Shown piece after piece: positions 1-7,263 of a DNA stretch of 64,000 bases. Both the position numbers and the translations under genes were made by a program. How positions within the stretch are numbered: position 1 is the first letter of the stretch; the number at the start of each line of letters is the position of its first letter. The notes beneath the pieces are model-generated. The model did not search any database. It was not told where the DNA came from and was given only the letters and a program-made list of their open reading frames with translations. This stretch comes from an uncultured Lachnospiraceae bacterium (GTDB lineage Bacteria > Bacillota > Clostridia > Lachnospirales > Lachnospiraceae): NCBI GenBank assembly GCA_947177165.1, contig CAMWTP010000022.1:1-64000 (forward strand), in the 5' to 3' direction.

Positions 1-36
1 GCAATAATTCGGCTTTTATGAACATATCGGCATTAA

Positions 37-423
37 AAAAATGTCGGCATAAGGGGCATTGAAACTTCATTCCGCAAGCTCAAATACACGATTGGCCTGA
101 GTAACTTCCACGCATATAAACCAGAATACATCAAACAGGAGATATGGGCGAAACTTATTGCTTATAACATAACAGAAACCCTGGTCAGCCATACAGTAGT
201 TTCCCAAAAGGAGACAGAACATGAGTATAAACATGAATATAAAGTAAACTTTAGTGTTGCCGCGCATATATGCAGGGTCTTTCTCCGGCCAGAAAAAGAC
301 CCCATAGATGTGATGTCCCTGCTTCAGAAAGAATTGATACCAATACGGAATGAACGGCAGTACCCACGGCTGGCTACAGCCCATTTCCGAAAGCCGCGGT
401 ATTTTATTTACCGGGCATCATAA
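37..423 (+). pseudogene. IS4-type transposase, C-terminal fragment
   Basis: The open frame reads into GIETSFRKLKYTIGL, then an alpha-helical tail ending in FRKPRYFIYRAS and a stop at 421. The E-x6-K spacing in ETSFRKLK fits the YREK (third catalytic) motif of IS4-family DDE transposases. The usual RW-x-IE is shortened to RGIE, and in-frame stops at 19-21 and 34-36 cut it off from any catalytic core, so only about 128 codons remain. No start codon or ribosome site is visible. I read it as a dead transposon remnant, not a working enzyme. The family assignment is from motif memory; the truncation is seen directly. Confidence 0.68.
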
Positions 424-457
424 AAACAGGTACACCTTTCATTATACAGTTTTTCAG

Positions 458-479
458 GCAGATGTAAATCTGCTTTTTT
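458..479 (+). terminator. Rho-independent terminator after transposase remnant
   Basis: A perfect 6-bp stem GCAGAT/ATCTGC with a GTAA loop is followed by six T residues. It lies 35 bp after the stop of the transposase fragment and would end plus-strand transcripts entering from the left. Confidence 0.65.
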
Positions 480-602
480 GGCATGTCTAAAATTCTTTTT
501 GACTTTGCGAGTCATTAATAGGGGCTTTTGTTGTTATTCCATCTGGCATTTGGGGGATGATATTTTGTACTATTGTGTCAAGGTGCACTGTTCTCTTTCG
601 GC

Positions 603-818
603 TTAACTTAATGACATTGATACCTGATCTGCATCAAACCATGCATAATCCACAAGTGGCCTGCATGCTTCCATCAATTCCTTGTTCTTCCCATAATTTA
701 TGTTAATCATCCGCACACGTACCTGTATATCTGGTTCCACATCCATAAACCGTCCATCCTTAAGGACTAAACGGAGGGAGGCGGAATTATAAAATAACGC
801 GCAACTGGCAATTGCTTT
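603..818 (-). pseudogene. Rpn-family (PD-(D/E)XK) nuclease, internal fragment
   Basis: A 71-codon open frame bounded by stops, with no start codon at its head, contains FYNSASLRLVLKDGR, then MDVEPDIQVRVRMININYG and KNKELMEACRPL. These runs are typical of the middle to C-terminal part of proteins annotated as Rpn-family recombination-promoting nuclease/putative transposase. The intact-family tail is replaced by an unrelated end (ADQVSMSLS). It is opposite in strand to the intact Rpn gene that starts about 670 bp to the right and is not a copy of it. The rest of 424-887 holds only the terminator above and the promoter of the next gene. Confidence 0.5.
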
Positions 819-887
819 TTAGCACTTACTAAATTCTTTATTCTTATTGCCATATACCTTATAATGCTAATAAGGAGGGCGATTTTT

Positions 888-1367
888 ATGAATATGAATA
901 TTATATCGAAATACTTACAGTTTCTGCGTAAAAGCAACAACTTAACACAAGATGATTTGGCAAAAGAATTAGGTATATCAAGGCAGGCAATATCAAAATG
1001 GGAAACAGGAACGACTATTCCCGACTTAGAAATTTTATTGAAAATTTCTAAATTATATGATATCACGATAAATGACATATTAGAACCAAAGATACCGCCG
1101 CAGAAGATAACGGATTTTGAGCAGATTTCAACAATTTCTGAAAAGGAACTGAAAGAAGTGTTAGAACAGTTTGACACTAATTTGCTTGTAACAGCTTTAA
1201 TGGGGGCATCTCCCGAAACCAATAGTTTTTGTGAAAGATTGTTTCCCGATATAGATTTTGAAATGACAAGAAAATATATAGGCAGAATTAGAATAGAAAC
1301 TGTCGAGGATATGCAGAATCAAATAGTTGCTATGGTAAACTTGCAAGCGGTTGACAAGGAAATTTAA
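888..1367 (+). CDS. XRE-family HTH regulator with FliG-like C-terminal segment
   Basis: A 159-residue protein. Residues about 6-60 form a Cro/C1-type helix-turn-helix (LTQDDLAKELGISRQAISKWE, split over two helices). The C-terminal 60 residues, around FPDIDFEMTRKYIGRIRIE, resemble the tail found on some clostridial XRE proteins and loosely the FliG C domain; that comparison is inference. The ATG at 888 is preferred over an in-frame ATG at 864 because AAGGAGGG lies 8 bp upstream of 888, while a TATAAT at 860-865 overlaps the earlier codon. It probably regulates itself or a lost neighbour; its target is not visible. The gene is AT-rich compared with the bulk of the window, in line with acquired DNA. 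Confidence 0.75.
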   Translation: MNMNIISKYLQFLRKSNNLTQDDLAKELGISRQAISKWETGTTIPDLEILLKISKLYDITINDILEPKIPPQKITDFEQISTISEKELKEVLEQFDTNLLVTALMGASPETNSFCERLFPDIDFEMTRKYIGRIRIETVEDMQNQIVAMVNLQAVDKEI

Positions 1368-1393
1368 CGTATGAAAAATTCATATGAATTTCA

Positions 1394-1422
1394 TTGTAAA
1401 TACAGGGCTTTTTTTGTATAAT
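1394..1422 (+). promoter_or_regulatory. Sigma-A promoter of the Rpn gene
   Basis: TTGTAA at 1394-1399 and a perfect TATAAT at 1417-1422 are separated by 17 bp. The expected start of transcription falls about 55 bp before the GTG of the Rpn-family gene, so this gene has its own promoter and is not read through from the XRE gene. Confidence 0.7.
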
Positions 1423-1489
1423 TGAAGTGTGGCAGGAGTAGGTTATATTATATCTTGTGCCACGGATTTTAAGAAATTGAGGTGTGAAA

Positions 1490-2365
1490 GTGCAGAACGA
1501 TACAAAACAGCTAGAGGAAGTCAATGTGACACGTCACACGGCAAAGCGTACCGCAAAAAACAGCGTATTCCTTGACCTTTTTCAAAACAAGAGTTATCTG
1601 CTAAAGCTGTATAAAACGCTCCACCCAGAGGACACCACAGCGACAGAGGATTCCCTAACTGATGTAACAATAGAAAATGTACTGACCGACAATCTGTATA
1701 ATAACTTAGGCTTTATTGTTAATAATAAGCTGATGATTCTCATAGAAGCACAGTCTACATGGACAATGAATATTTTAGTAAGAGTTTTGCTGTATTTGGC
1801 GCAAAGTTATCACGAATATTTGTGGCGTACCAGCCAAAACTATTACAAAAGCAAGAAGGTGAAAATGCCGAAGCCCGAACTCTATGTGATTTTTACAGGA
1901 AACAAAGGACGGAAACCCGATAAAATATTTTTATCAAAAGAATTTTTTGAAGGTGCGGATATTGACATCGAAGTAAAAGCAAAGGTTATCTATGAAAGCG
2001 AAACAGATGATATCATCAATCAGTACATCATTTTCTGTAAAGTTTTTAACGAACAGACAAAACAGTATGGAATGACACAAAAGGCGGTTACTGAAACAAT
2101 TCGCATATGCAAGGACAGGAATGTTTTAAAAGAATATTTGCTTGACAGGGAAAAGGAGGTTGTGACGATTATGATGAGTTTATTTGATGAAGCACAGATA
2201 ATGAAATCGTTTATCAAGAGTGAACGTGCAGACGAAGCAAGGGAAAATGCAAAGATAATGCTAAAAAATGGGAGAATTTCGGTAGAAGAAATACCAAGTT
2301 TTTTTCCAAAATTAACATTGGAAGACGCAAAAGAACTTGAAGCCGAGATTATGCAGTTAGCATAA
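1490..2365 (+). CDS. Rpn-family recombination-promoting nuclease/putative transposase
   Basis: About 291 residues, a usual length for the Rpn/YhgA-like group, whose members carry a PD-(D/E)XK nuclease fold and can promote recA-independent recombination. The core is visible at roughly residues 70-100: LYNNLGFIVNNKLMILIEAQ gives the hydrophobic strands and the E-x-Q of the active site. A helical region rich in charged residues follows, ending with ENAKIMLKNG and VEEIPSFFPKLTLEDAKELE, a typical tail. GAGGTG at 1479-1484 sits 5 bp before GTG 1490; GTG 1484 overlaps that site and is less likely. The gene has its own promoter and terminator, an isolated cargo-like unit in the AT-rich left end. Confidence 0.8.
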   Translation: MQNDTKQLEEVNVTRHTAKRTAKNSVFLDLFQNKSYLLKLYKTLHPEDTTATEDSLTDVTIENVLTDNLYNNLGFIVNNKLMILIEAQSTWTMNILVRVLLYLAQSYHEYLWRTSQNYYKSKKVKMPKPELYVIFTGNKGRKPDKIFLSKEFFEGADIDIEVKAKVIYESETDDIINQYIIFCKVFNEQTKQYGMTQKAVTETIRICKDRNVLKEYLLDREKEVVTIMMSLFDEAQIMKSFIKSERADEARENAKIMLKNGRISVEEIPSFFPKLTLEDAKELEAEIMQLA

Positions 2366-2380
2366 TTAACAAAACAGCGT

Positions 2381-2424
2381 AAAGACGCATGGAAGGGTAA
2401 ATTATAAACCATGCGTCTTTTTTT
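2381..2424 (+). terminator. Terminator of the Rpn gene
   Basis: AAAGACGCATGG and its complement CCATGCGTCTTT form a 12-bp perfect stem, followed by a run of T residues, 16 bp after the Rpn stop codon. The A-run at the 5' side also lets it work for minus-strand transcripts. Confidence 0.8.
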
Positions 2425-2516
2425 GCGCCCAAAAGAAGGAAACATGGCAGTTTTTCTCTTTGCCCTCCCTCCACGGACAGCTTGCGGATTTACCAAAAGG
2501 GAGAGAAGATTTCTTT

Positions 2517-2771
2517 CTAATCCCCCTTTGTGAGGATAACCCTCTGACCACACATCATAACCGGGTATTGCTTGTAGGTGTCTATGAAATAAGTGTCTGA
2601 CGTACAGAATGGATAAAACTTTTCTTCCGTAAGGTATTCAAAAGATATTTCCCTTTGCCGCCGCTTATCCCTGTCACGCCATGCGTTGATAGCCGCATAG
2701 CGTATGACTGCTCTGCAAAAGGCATTAAATGTATATTCGATATGCTCCTTGTATACTTCTGTGCAAATCAT
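2517..2771 (-). pseudogene. Truncated sigma-70-like gene of a conjugative element
   Basis: The 84 residues match, by memory of the family, the N-terminal half of the small sigma-70-like proteins carried by Tn916/Tn1549-type elements: HIEYTFNAFCRAVIRYAAIN, then DRDKRRQREISFEYLTEEKF and a CGQRVIL turn. Intact members run to about 140 residues and include an EKRREVLLLY-like region 4 helix; here the frame ends in LTKGD. A good ribosome site (GAGGGGGAA) precedes the ATG. I read it as the leftover of an integrative element. A short regulatory peptide of this length cannot be excluded. Confidence 0.6.
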
Positions 2772-2827
2772 AGAAAATTCCCCCTCTCTCCCATATAGGA
2801 CAGTGCATGGTTTACTGTTACAATTTT

Positions 2828-3217
2828 TTATTCATTGATTTGTCTATTTCCAAAATATCCTGTCATTATGAGAAGTAACGAACTACAAGAAAATATTCCG
2901 TCCATAATTCCTGCTGGTAGCATAAATATCATCAACACCATTGTTGTAATGCAATTTATTACAGAAATGACGAATCCCCACATTCTATTTTTGCACAATC
3001 CTACTGCGCCAACTAACCGGACACTTCCGTAAATCATACCCAAAATACTCATTAGATGAATATTTTCTTGTAAATAGGGAACAATAAACACAAAATATTG
3101 CTCCATAGCAGACGTGTCAAAATCTGAAAGCCAAAGGGGAATAAAGCCTAAACCAGCACATATTTCTACAAAACCATGTATAAAAATAAGTATTGCTGCA
3201 ATTTTATATCTTTTCAT
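2828..3217 (-). CDS. Small four-helix membrane protein
   Basis: 129 residues from ATG 3217, with four hydrophobic segments near residues 7-28, 50-70, 82-103 and 105-122. It begins MKRYKIAAILIFIHG, a common opening of short clostridial membrane proteins found beside TetR and SDR genes. A GTG at 3229 is an alternative start; GAAGGG lies just ahead of the ATG. The 5' end overlaps the 3' end of the SDR gene by 14 bp, so the two are probably translationally coupled under the TetR-controlled promoter at 4631-4659. No catalytic motif is seen and the function is unknown. Confidence 0.7.
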   Translation of the reverse strand: MKRYKIAAILIFIHGFVEICAGLGFIPLWLSDFDTSAMEQYFVFIVPYLQENIHLMSILGMIYGSVRLVGAVGLCKNRMWGFVISVINCITTMVLMIFMLPAGIMDGIFSCSSLLLIMTGYFGNRQINE

Positions 3218-3986
3218 TGCGCCCTTCACCTTTTTCTGATTCGATGGCTCTTTTGGCTGCCCTAGTCATCATTTTTCCAATGAAAAGGGGATGTCTGTAG
3301 CAAAACTTCATTTGCACTGTCTGGATTGTAGAGTGGCAAATCACAAATCTTTTTAACCATATGCGGTTAGCCAGCCCATATCCAACTTCTTTCGCCTTTG
3401 CCATAAATTCTTTTGGAACTGAAATTCCCGATGCTGATTTTGTATCTGTCAATGGCGGATGAAACAAATGAAAGGTAATCCCGTATTCCTCATTTTCTAT
3501 TTGCAGACATTTAGCCAATGATTCTATTGCTCCTTTTGAAGCGGCATACGGAGAAATGTTTGCAAGTCCAGTAACGCCTACCCCCGAACTTGTAAATATA
3601 ATACGTCCCTTTTTGGCTTTGCGCATATGTGGAAGAACTGATTTTGTTAATCTCAACGCCCCAAAATAATTTATGTCCATTACATTTTGATAGATTTCAT
3701 AGTCTGTGTCACGCTCACTTTCAAAAGTGCATAGACAGGCATTGTGTATTGCAATGTCAATATCTCCAAATTTTTGGATTGCCTGTAACACACCATTTTC
3801 AATACCAGAAAGGTTGCGTGCGTCTGCTATGATTGGCAGGAGTGTCTTTTGATACTTTTCTTTTAATATCTCAATCGCATGAATCTGAATATCCAACACC
3901 GTTACTGTATTTTCCAATTCCAGTAATCTTTCTACAAGATAATAACCAATCCCTTGATTAGCACCGACGACTAATACATTCGCCAT
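3204..3986 (-). CDS. Short-chain dehydrogenase/reductase (SDR)
   Basis: 260 residues. The N-terminus holds the Rossmann loop GANQGIG (residues 7-13). A HNAC replaces the classical NAG, the catalytic Ser lies in FTSSG, and the Tyr-Lys pair lies in YAASK, all in the order of classical SDRs. The C-terminus RAAKRAIES fits a cytoplasmic enzyme that may sit at the membrane. The start is ATG 3986, 1 bp from the stop of the TetR gene (3988-3990), with GGAGG about 10 bp upstream inside the TetR coding end. Stop-start abutment means coupled translation with tetR. The substrate is unknown; TetR-SDR pairs often handle lipids or xenobiotics, which is only a family-level hint. Confidence 0.85.
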   Translation of the reverse strand: MANVLVVGANQGIGYYLVERLLELENTVTVLDIQIHAIEILKEKYQKTLLPIIADARNLSGIENGVLQAIQKFGDIDIAIHNACLCTFESERDTDYEIYQNVMDINYFGALRLTKSVLPHMRKAKKGRIIFTSSGVGVTGLANISPYAASKGAIESLAKCLQIENEEYGITFHLFHPPLTDTKSASGISVPKEFMAKAKEVGYGLANRIWLKRFVICHSTIQTVQMKFCYRHPLFIGKMMTRAAKRAIESEKGEGRNEKI

Positions 3987-3987
3987 A

Positions 3988-4599
3988 TTATATGCCCTCC
4001 ATTTCCTTGAAAAAATTATTGATATGCTCATACGCATTTCCCCGAAAAAACTGTTTATGTTCATCTGTCAATGTTCCGCAAAAAAGCCACTGCTGCGCAA
4101 AAAGATAAATCGGTGCATAAAATTTTACCGCTAGATATTTGCTGTCTGCTGTTTTGATAATTCCTATTGATATTAACAGAGAAAATACCTTTGTTTGAAA
4201 ATTTAATGGTTTATCAAATATCCAGTAATTATATATTTTTTGCATTTCATAATTACTTAAACGTTCAATCGAAAGCAATCTCATAATTTTGTTGCAATAT
4301 TCGTCCATTAGATACTTTTCAAAAAAGCAATCACAAGTTTGTTCAAATAAATTTTCCTCAATCGTTTTTTGTGTAATCGTTAATGCCTGCTCTAATTGGT
4401 TCATTAAACCAGTTGCTATTGATTCAAAATGTTGCAACAGTTCATCTAGTATCGCCTGTTTATTTTTAAAATGGTAGTAAACAGAGCTTTCCTTGATATC
4501 TACTACCTTACAAATGTCTCTGATTGAAACCGCAGAAAACCCATTTTGAGAAAATAAATCTAATGCGACATCTAATATTTTTTGTTTTGTTTCATTCAT
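3988..4599 (-). CDS. TetR/AcrR-family transcriptional repressor
   Basis: 203 residues. Residues 5-50 form the TetR helix-turn-helix (ILDVALDLFSQNGFSAVSIR, then SSVYYHFKNKQAILDELL). The all-alpha remainder is the ligand and dimer domain. It is the first gene of the operon tetR-SDR-membrane protein. Two near-identical dyads of the form CTAAC-N4-GTTAG lie in its promoter, one in the spacer and one just after the -10 box, so autorepression relieved by an unknown ligand is the natural reading. AT-rich like its neighbours. Confidence 0.88.
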   Translation of the reverse strand: MNETKQKILDVALDLFSQNGFSAVSIRDICKVVDIKESSVYYHFKNKQAILDELLQHFESIATGLMNQLEQALTITQKTIEENLFEQTCDCFFEKYLMDEYCNKIMRLLSIERLSNYEMQKIYNYWIFDKPLNFQTKVFSLLISIGIIKTADSKYLAVKFYAPIYLFAQQWLFCGTLTDEHKQFFRGNAYEHINNFFKEMEGI

Positions 4600-4611
4600 T
4601 TTCCGCCCTCC

Positions 4612-4659
4612 CTAACAGTCGTTAGATAATATTATACCTAACAACCGTTAGATTGTCAA
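4612..4659 (-). promoter_or_regulatory. tetR promoter with paired TetR operators
   Basis: On the minus strand a perfect -35 TTGACA (4654-4659) and perfect -10 TATAAT (4631-4636) stand 17 bp apart. Dyad 1, CTAACAACCGTTAG (4638-4651), fills the spacer; dyad 2, CTAACAGTCGTTAG (4612-4625), covers the expected start of transcription. Their centres are 26 bp apart, suiting two dimers. The coincidence of consensus promoter and paired dyads is seen directly; binding by the adjacent TetR is inferred. Confidence 0.85.
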
Positions 4660-4734
4660 TCTATTTATTCCATGCCTTTCTATTTTTTACCAGAAAACAT
4701 AAGATATAGCGTGCTGACTTTGATAATAAAATAT

Positions 4735-5079
4735 ATTATATAAAGTCTTTAAATACTTTTCATCGTGTCCCTGCAGTCCCATGATATAGCGCACACCGAG
4801 CCTGCCTGTGAGATACGGGGCCTCGCCGAACGTCTCATGCCCGCGCCCCATCTCGGATCGCGGAAGATATTGACATTGGGCTCCCATAATGTAAGTCCCT
4901 TGTAGATATCCTCGTCGTCTCCCTCCTGATGCAAGCAAATACTGCCTACCGTTTGCGCGAAAATACCCATATCTTGCGTTTCTGAACGCATCCGCCCTGC
5001 CGTCTGACCAATAATTTCCTATATTACTTACTCCTCCACAAACCGCCAGCTCATCTGTTTTTGATATATCCTGAGCCAA
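4735..5079 (-). pseudogene. Glycoside hydrolase family 3 fragment, frameshifted
   Basis: Two overlapping minus-strand frames together spell a GH3 beta-glucosidase/beta-xylosidase core: YKGLTLWEPNVNIFRDPRWG in one frame, continued by RGHETFGEAPYLTGRLGVRY and GLQGHDEKYLKTL in the other. The frame slips near 4853. The upstream sequence is also scrambled between frames (LAVCGGVSNIGNYW). The N-terminal start and the whole C-terminal half are missing, so about 115 of 700 or more codons survive. It lies divergent from an AraC regulator, the usual partner of such genes, which suggests loss of a sugar-use locus. Confidence 0.75.
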
Positions 5080-5121
5080 AGCCCTGTCTGAATGCCTTAA
5101 TGTGCCGTGGCATAATCAGCA

Positions 5122-5150
5122 TTGACAGCCCCTCGTAAAACCGATACAAT
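5122..5150 (+). promoter_or_regulatory. Promoter of the AraC gene
   Basis: TTGACA (5122-5127) and TACAAT (5145-5150) with a 17-bp spacer lie about 57 bp before the AraC start codon. It is a near-consensus sigma-A promoter. Confidence 0.7.
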
Positions 5151-5206
5151 AAAAGCAAAACCAGCGTGGCATGAGTGCCTTACCCCGGAAAGGAGAGCAC
5201 ACAAAA

Positions 5207-6082
5207 ATGTTCATCAACTCAGCATACCTGAACAACTCCTTAATCGATTTCATGGACAAGAGCAAACCGCTCATCGTGGGCAGCTGCGGCACCTATCATC
5301 TGTATCAGCACCCACGCCTGCCCACCTACCGCCCCAAGGGACGGTTAGATTTCCAGATTCTGTACGTGGCTTCCGGCAAAGCACACTTTTATTTCGGCGA
5401 CAAGGGCGTTGACACTGTCGTTCCCGCCGGAAATATGGTTGTCTACCGCCCAAAGGAACCGCAGAAATACGAATATTTTGGAGTTGACCAGACCGAAGTA
5501 TACTGGGTTCATTTCACAGGAAAAGACGTCAAGAATGTCCTCCGCAGCTACGGCATTGCCGATGACATGCATGTCATAAATACCGGAACTTCCTTAGAGT
5601 ACACAAGGATTTTCAAACAGATGATCATAGAACTGCAGCGCCGCAAGCCGGACTATCAGGAGATGCTGGCACTTTTGCTGCGCCAGCTTTTCATCTCCAT
5701 TCACCGCCAGCTGACCACAGAAAAAAAGATTAAAAATGTTTATCTGGATGCAGAAATGGAAACGGCCATGCAGTATTTTAACGACAACTACAACACAGAG
5801 ATCAACGTTGAGGAGTATGCCGCATCGAGGGGCATGAGCGTGAGCTGGTTCATCCGGAACTTCAAGCAGTATGCCGACACCACACCTATGCAGTACATTG
5901 TATCCATACGCATCACCAACGCGCAGATGCTCCTCGAGACGACAGACTACAATGTGACAGAAATCGGAAACATCGTCGGATATGACAATCCGCTGTATTT
6001 CAGCCGCATTTTTAAGAAGCAAAAAGGCGTATCCCCCTCGGAATACCGGACACTGTCCAAGAGTATGGATACACCTTCTTAG
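5207..6082 (+). CDS. AraC-family transcriptional regulator
   Basis: 291 residues. Residues about 15-110 form the cupin-type sugar-sensing arm (GRLDFQILYVASGKAHFYFG, then VVPAGNMVVYRPKEPQKYEY). The C-terminal 100 residues hold two AraC helix-turn-helix units, the second with the signature GYDNPLYFSRIFKKQKGVSP. ATG 5207 is chosen because AGGAGAG lies 9 bp before it; an in-frame ATG at 5171 lacks such a site. The only divergent neighbour is a broken GH3 glycosidase, so this regulator may have lost its target locally. It ends 25 bp from the mutY stop in tail-to-tail order. Confidence 0.85.
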   Translation: MFINSAYLNNSLIDFMDKSKPLIVGSCGTYHLYQHPRLPTYRPKGRLDFQILYVASGKAHFYFGDKGVDTVVPAGNMVVYRPKEPQKYEYFGVDQTEVYWVHFTGKDVKNVLRSYGIADDMHVINTGTSLEYTRIFKQMIIELQRRKPDYQEMLALLLRQLFISIHRQLTTEKKIKNVYLDAEMETAMQYFNDNYNTEINVEEYAASRGMSVSWFIRNFKQYADTTPMQYIVSIRITNAQMLLETTDYNVTEIGNIVGYDNPLYFSRIFKKQKGVSPSEYRTLSKSMDTPS

Positions 6083-6106
6083 CCGGAAAGGTTCTCTTTC
6101 GCGATA

Positions 6107-7180
6107 TCAGGTCTTATTCAGGAAACATTTCTGATACACCTTCTTAAACGCAGTTGGAAGTGCGATGTCATTTTCCAGCTGCTCCGCTGTCACCCATGTC
6201 ATCTCATTATCGCTCCCCGCATATTCACAAGTGACAATCCAGCACGTCATATGCCATTCGATGTGGGTAAAAACATGCTTTAACTGCTTACCGCCACGCG
6301 CAGGTGCTTTGACTGCTTTCACCACAAACGCGCGCTCTGAGAGCCAGTGCACCACCTGCTGTTCGCTTAATATGCCATTGATATTCGGAAGCTCCCACAT
6401 CCCCGCCAGAACGCCCTTGTCCCCGCGCTTTCGCAGTGCAATCTTATCCTGAAACTGCAAAATCAGTACCGTCTTCTGCTCTATTTTGCGATCCGCTTTC
6501 TTTTTCTTTGCCGGATATTGAAGCTGTGTCCCGCTGCTGTAAGCGCCGCACAGACTGCGCAGCGGACACTCCCCACATTTCGGCTCTCCGTTCGGCACGC
6601 ACACTACCGCACCAAGCTCCATGAGGCTCTGCGTAAACGCTCCCCGCCCCTCTGCCGGATAAATCGTTTCCAAATCCGCTGTGACCTGACTGCGGAATTT
6701 CGCGTCCGTGATGTCGTGACTGTCCTGCGTCAGTCTCGTAACCACACGCAGCACATTGCCGTCAACCGCCGCCTTCGCCTGCTCAAAAGCAATCGACGAT
6801 ATCGCTCCCGCCGTGTATGCGCCAATTCCCGGAAGCGCAAGAATCTCCTCATATCCAGCCGGAAACTGCCCTTCATACCGCTCACAGATCACCTGTGCAG
6901 CCTTCTTGAGATTCCGCGCACGCGAATAATATCCCAATCCTTCCCACAGCTTAAAAAGCTCCTCGTCCTCACACGCCGCGAGTGATGCAATTGTGGGAAA
7001 ACGCTCCATAAAACGCTCATAATACGGAATCACCGCCTCCACGCGCGTCTGCTGCAGCATGATCTCAGACACCCACACACGGTATGGTTCCGTGTTCTCC
7101 CTCCATGGCAGATTTCTTCTGTTCTCATGATACCAGTCCAGCAAAGGTGCTACGATTTTTGCTAATTGATTACGCTTCAT
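6107..7180 (-). CDS. mutY: A/G-specific adenine DNA glycosylase MutY
   Basis: 357 residues. It removes adenine mispaired with 8-oxoguanine. Seen in order: WREN and SEIMLQQTRVEAVIPYYERF (catalytic Glu region), the helix-hairpin-helix LPGIGAYTAGAI, the catalytic Asp in AAVDGNVLRV, and a four-Cys [4Fe-4S] loop CVPNGEPKCGECPLRSLC. A C-terminal NUDIX-like domain recognises 8-oxoG (AGMWELPN) and ends FKKVYQKCFLNKT. ATG 7180 is preceded by GGAGAAG; longer upstream starts would add unrelated residues. It lies 84 bp downstream of the sensor kinase gene, separated by a terminator, so it is probably transcribed alone. Confidence 0.93.
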   Translation of the reverse strand: MKRNQLAKIVAPLLDWYHENRRNLPWRENTEPYRVWVSEIMLQQTRVEAVIPYYERFMERFPTIASLAACEDEELFKLWEGLGYYSRARNLKKAAQVICERYEGQFPAGYEEILALPGIGAYTAGAISSIAFEQAKAAVDGNVLRVVTRLTQDSHDITDAKFRSQVTADLETIYPAEGRGAFTQSLMELGAVVCVPNGEPKCGECPLRSLCGAYSSGTQLQYPAKKKKADRKIEQKTVLILQFQDKIALRKRGDKGVLAGMWELPNINGILSEQQVVHWLSERAFVVKAVKAPARGGKQLKHVFTHIEWHMTCWIVTCEYAGSDNEMTWVTAEQLENDIALPTAFKKVYQKCFLNKT

Positions 7181-7235
7181 GACTCTTCTCCATTCTTTTT
7201 TGTTTCTATCATTTCCTGTCCTGTTTTGTGATAAC

Positions 7236-7262
7236 AAAAAGAGGACTTGCAGTCCCCTTTTT
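7236..7262 (-). terminator. Terminator between sensor kinase and mutY
   Basis: A 12-bp stem (one G-U pair) around a TGC loop, GGGGACT/AGTCCTC in its core, is followed by five T residues on the minus strand directly after the kinase stop at 7264. Confidence 0.75.
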
Positions 7263-7263
7263 G

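Noticed and set aside
2-52. GNAT-like tail reading FYEHIGIKKMSA
   Set aside because: Only 16 codons with an in-frame stop just upstream and cut by the window edge; too short to support as a gene remnant.
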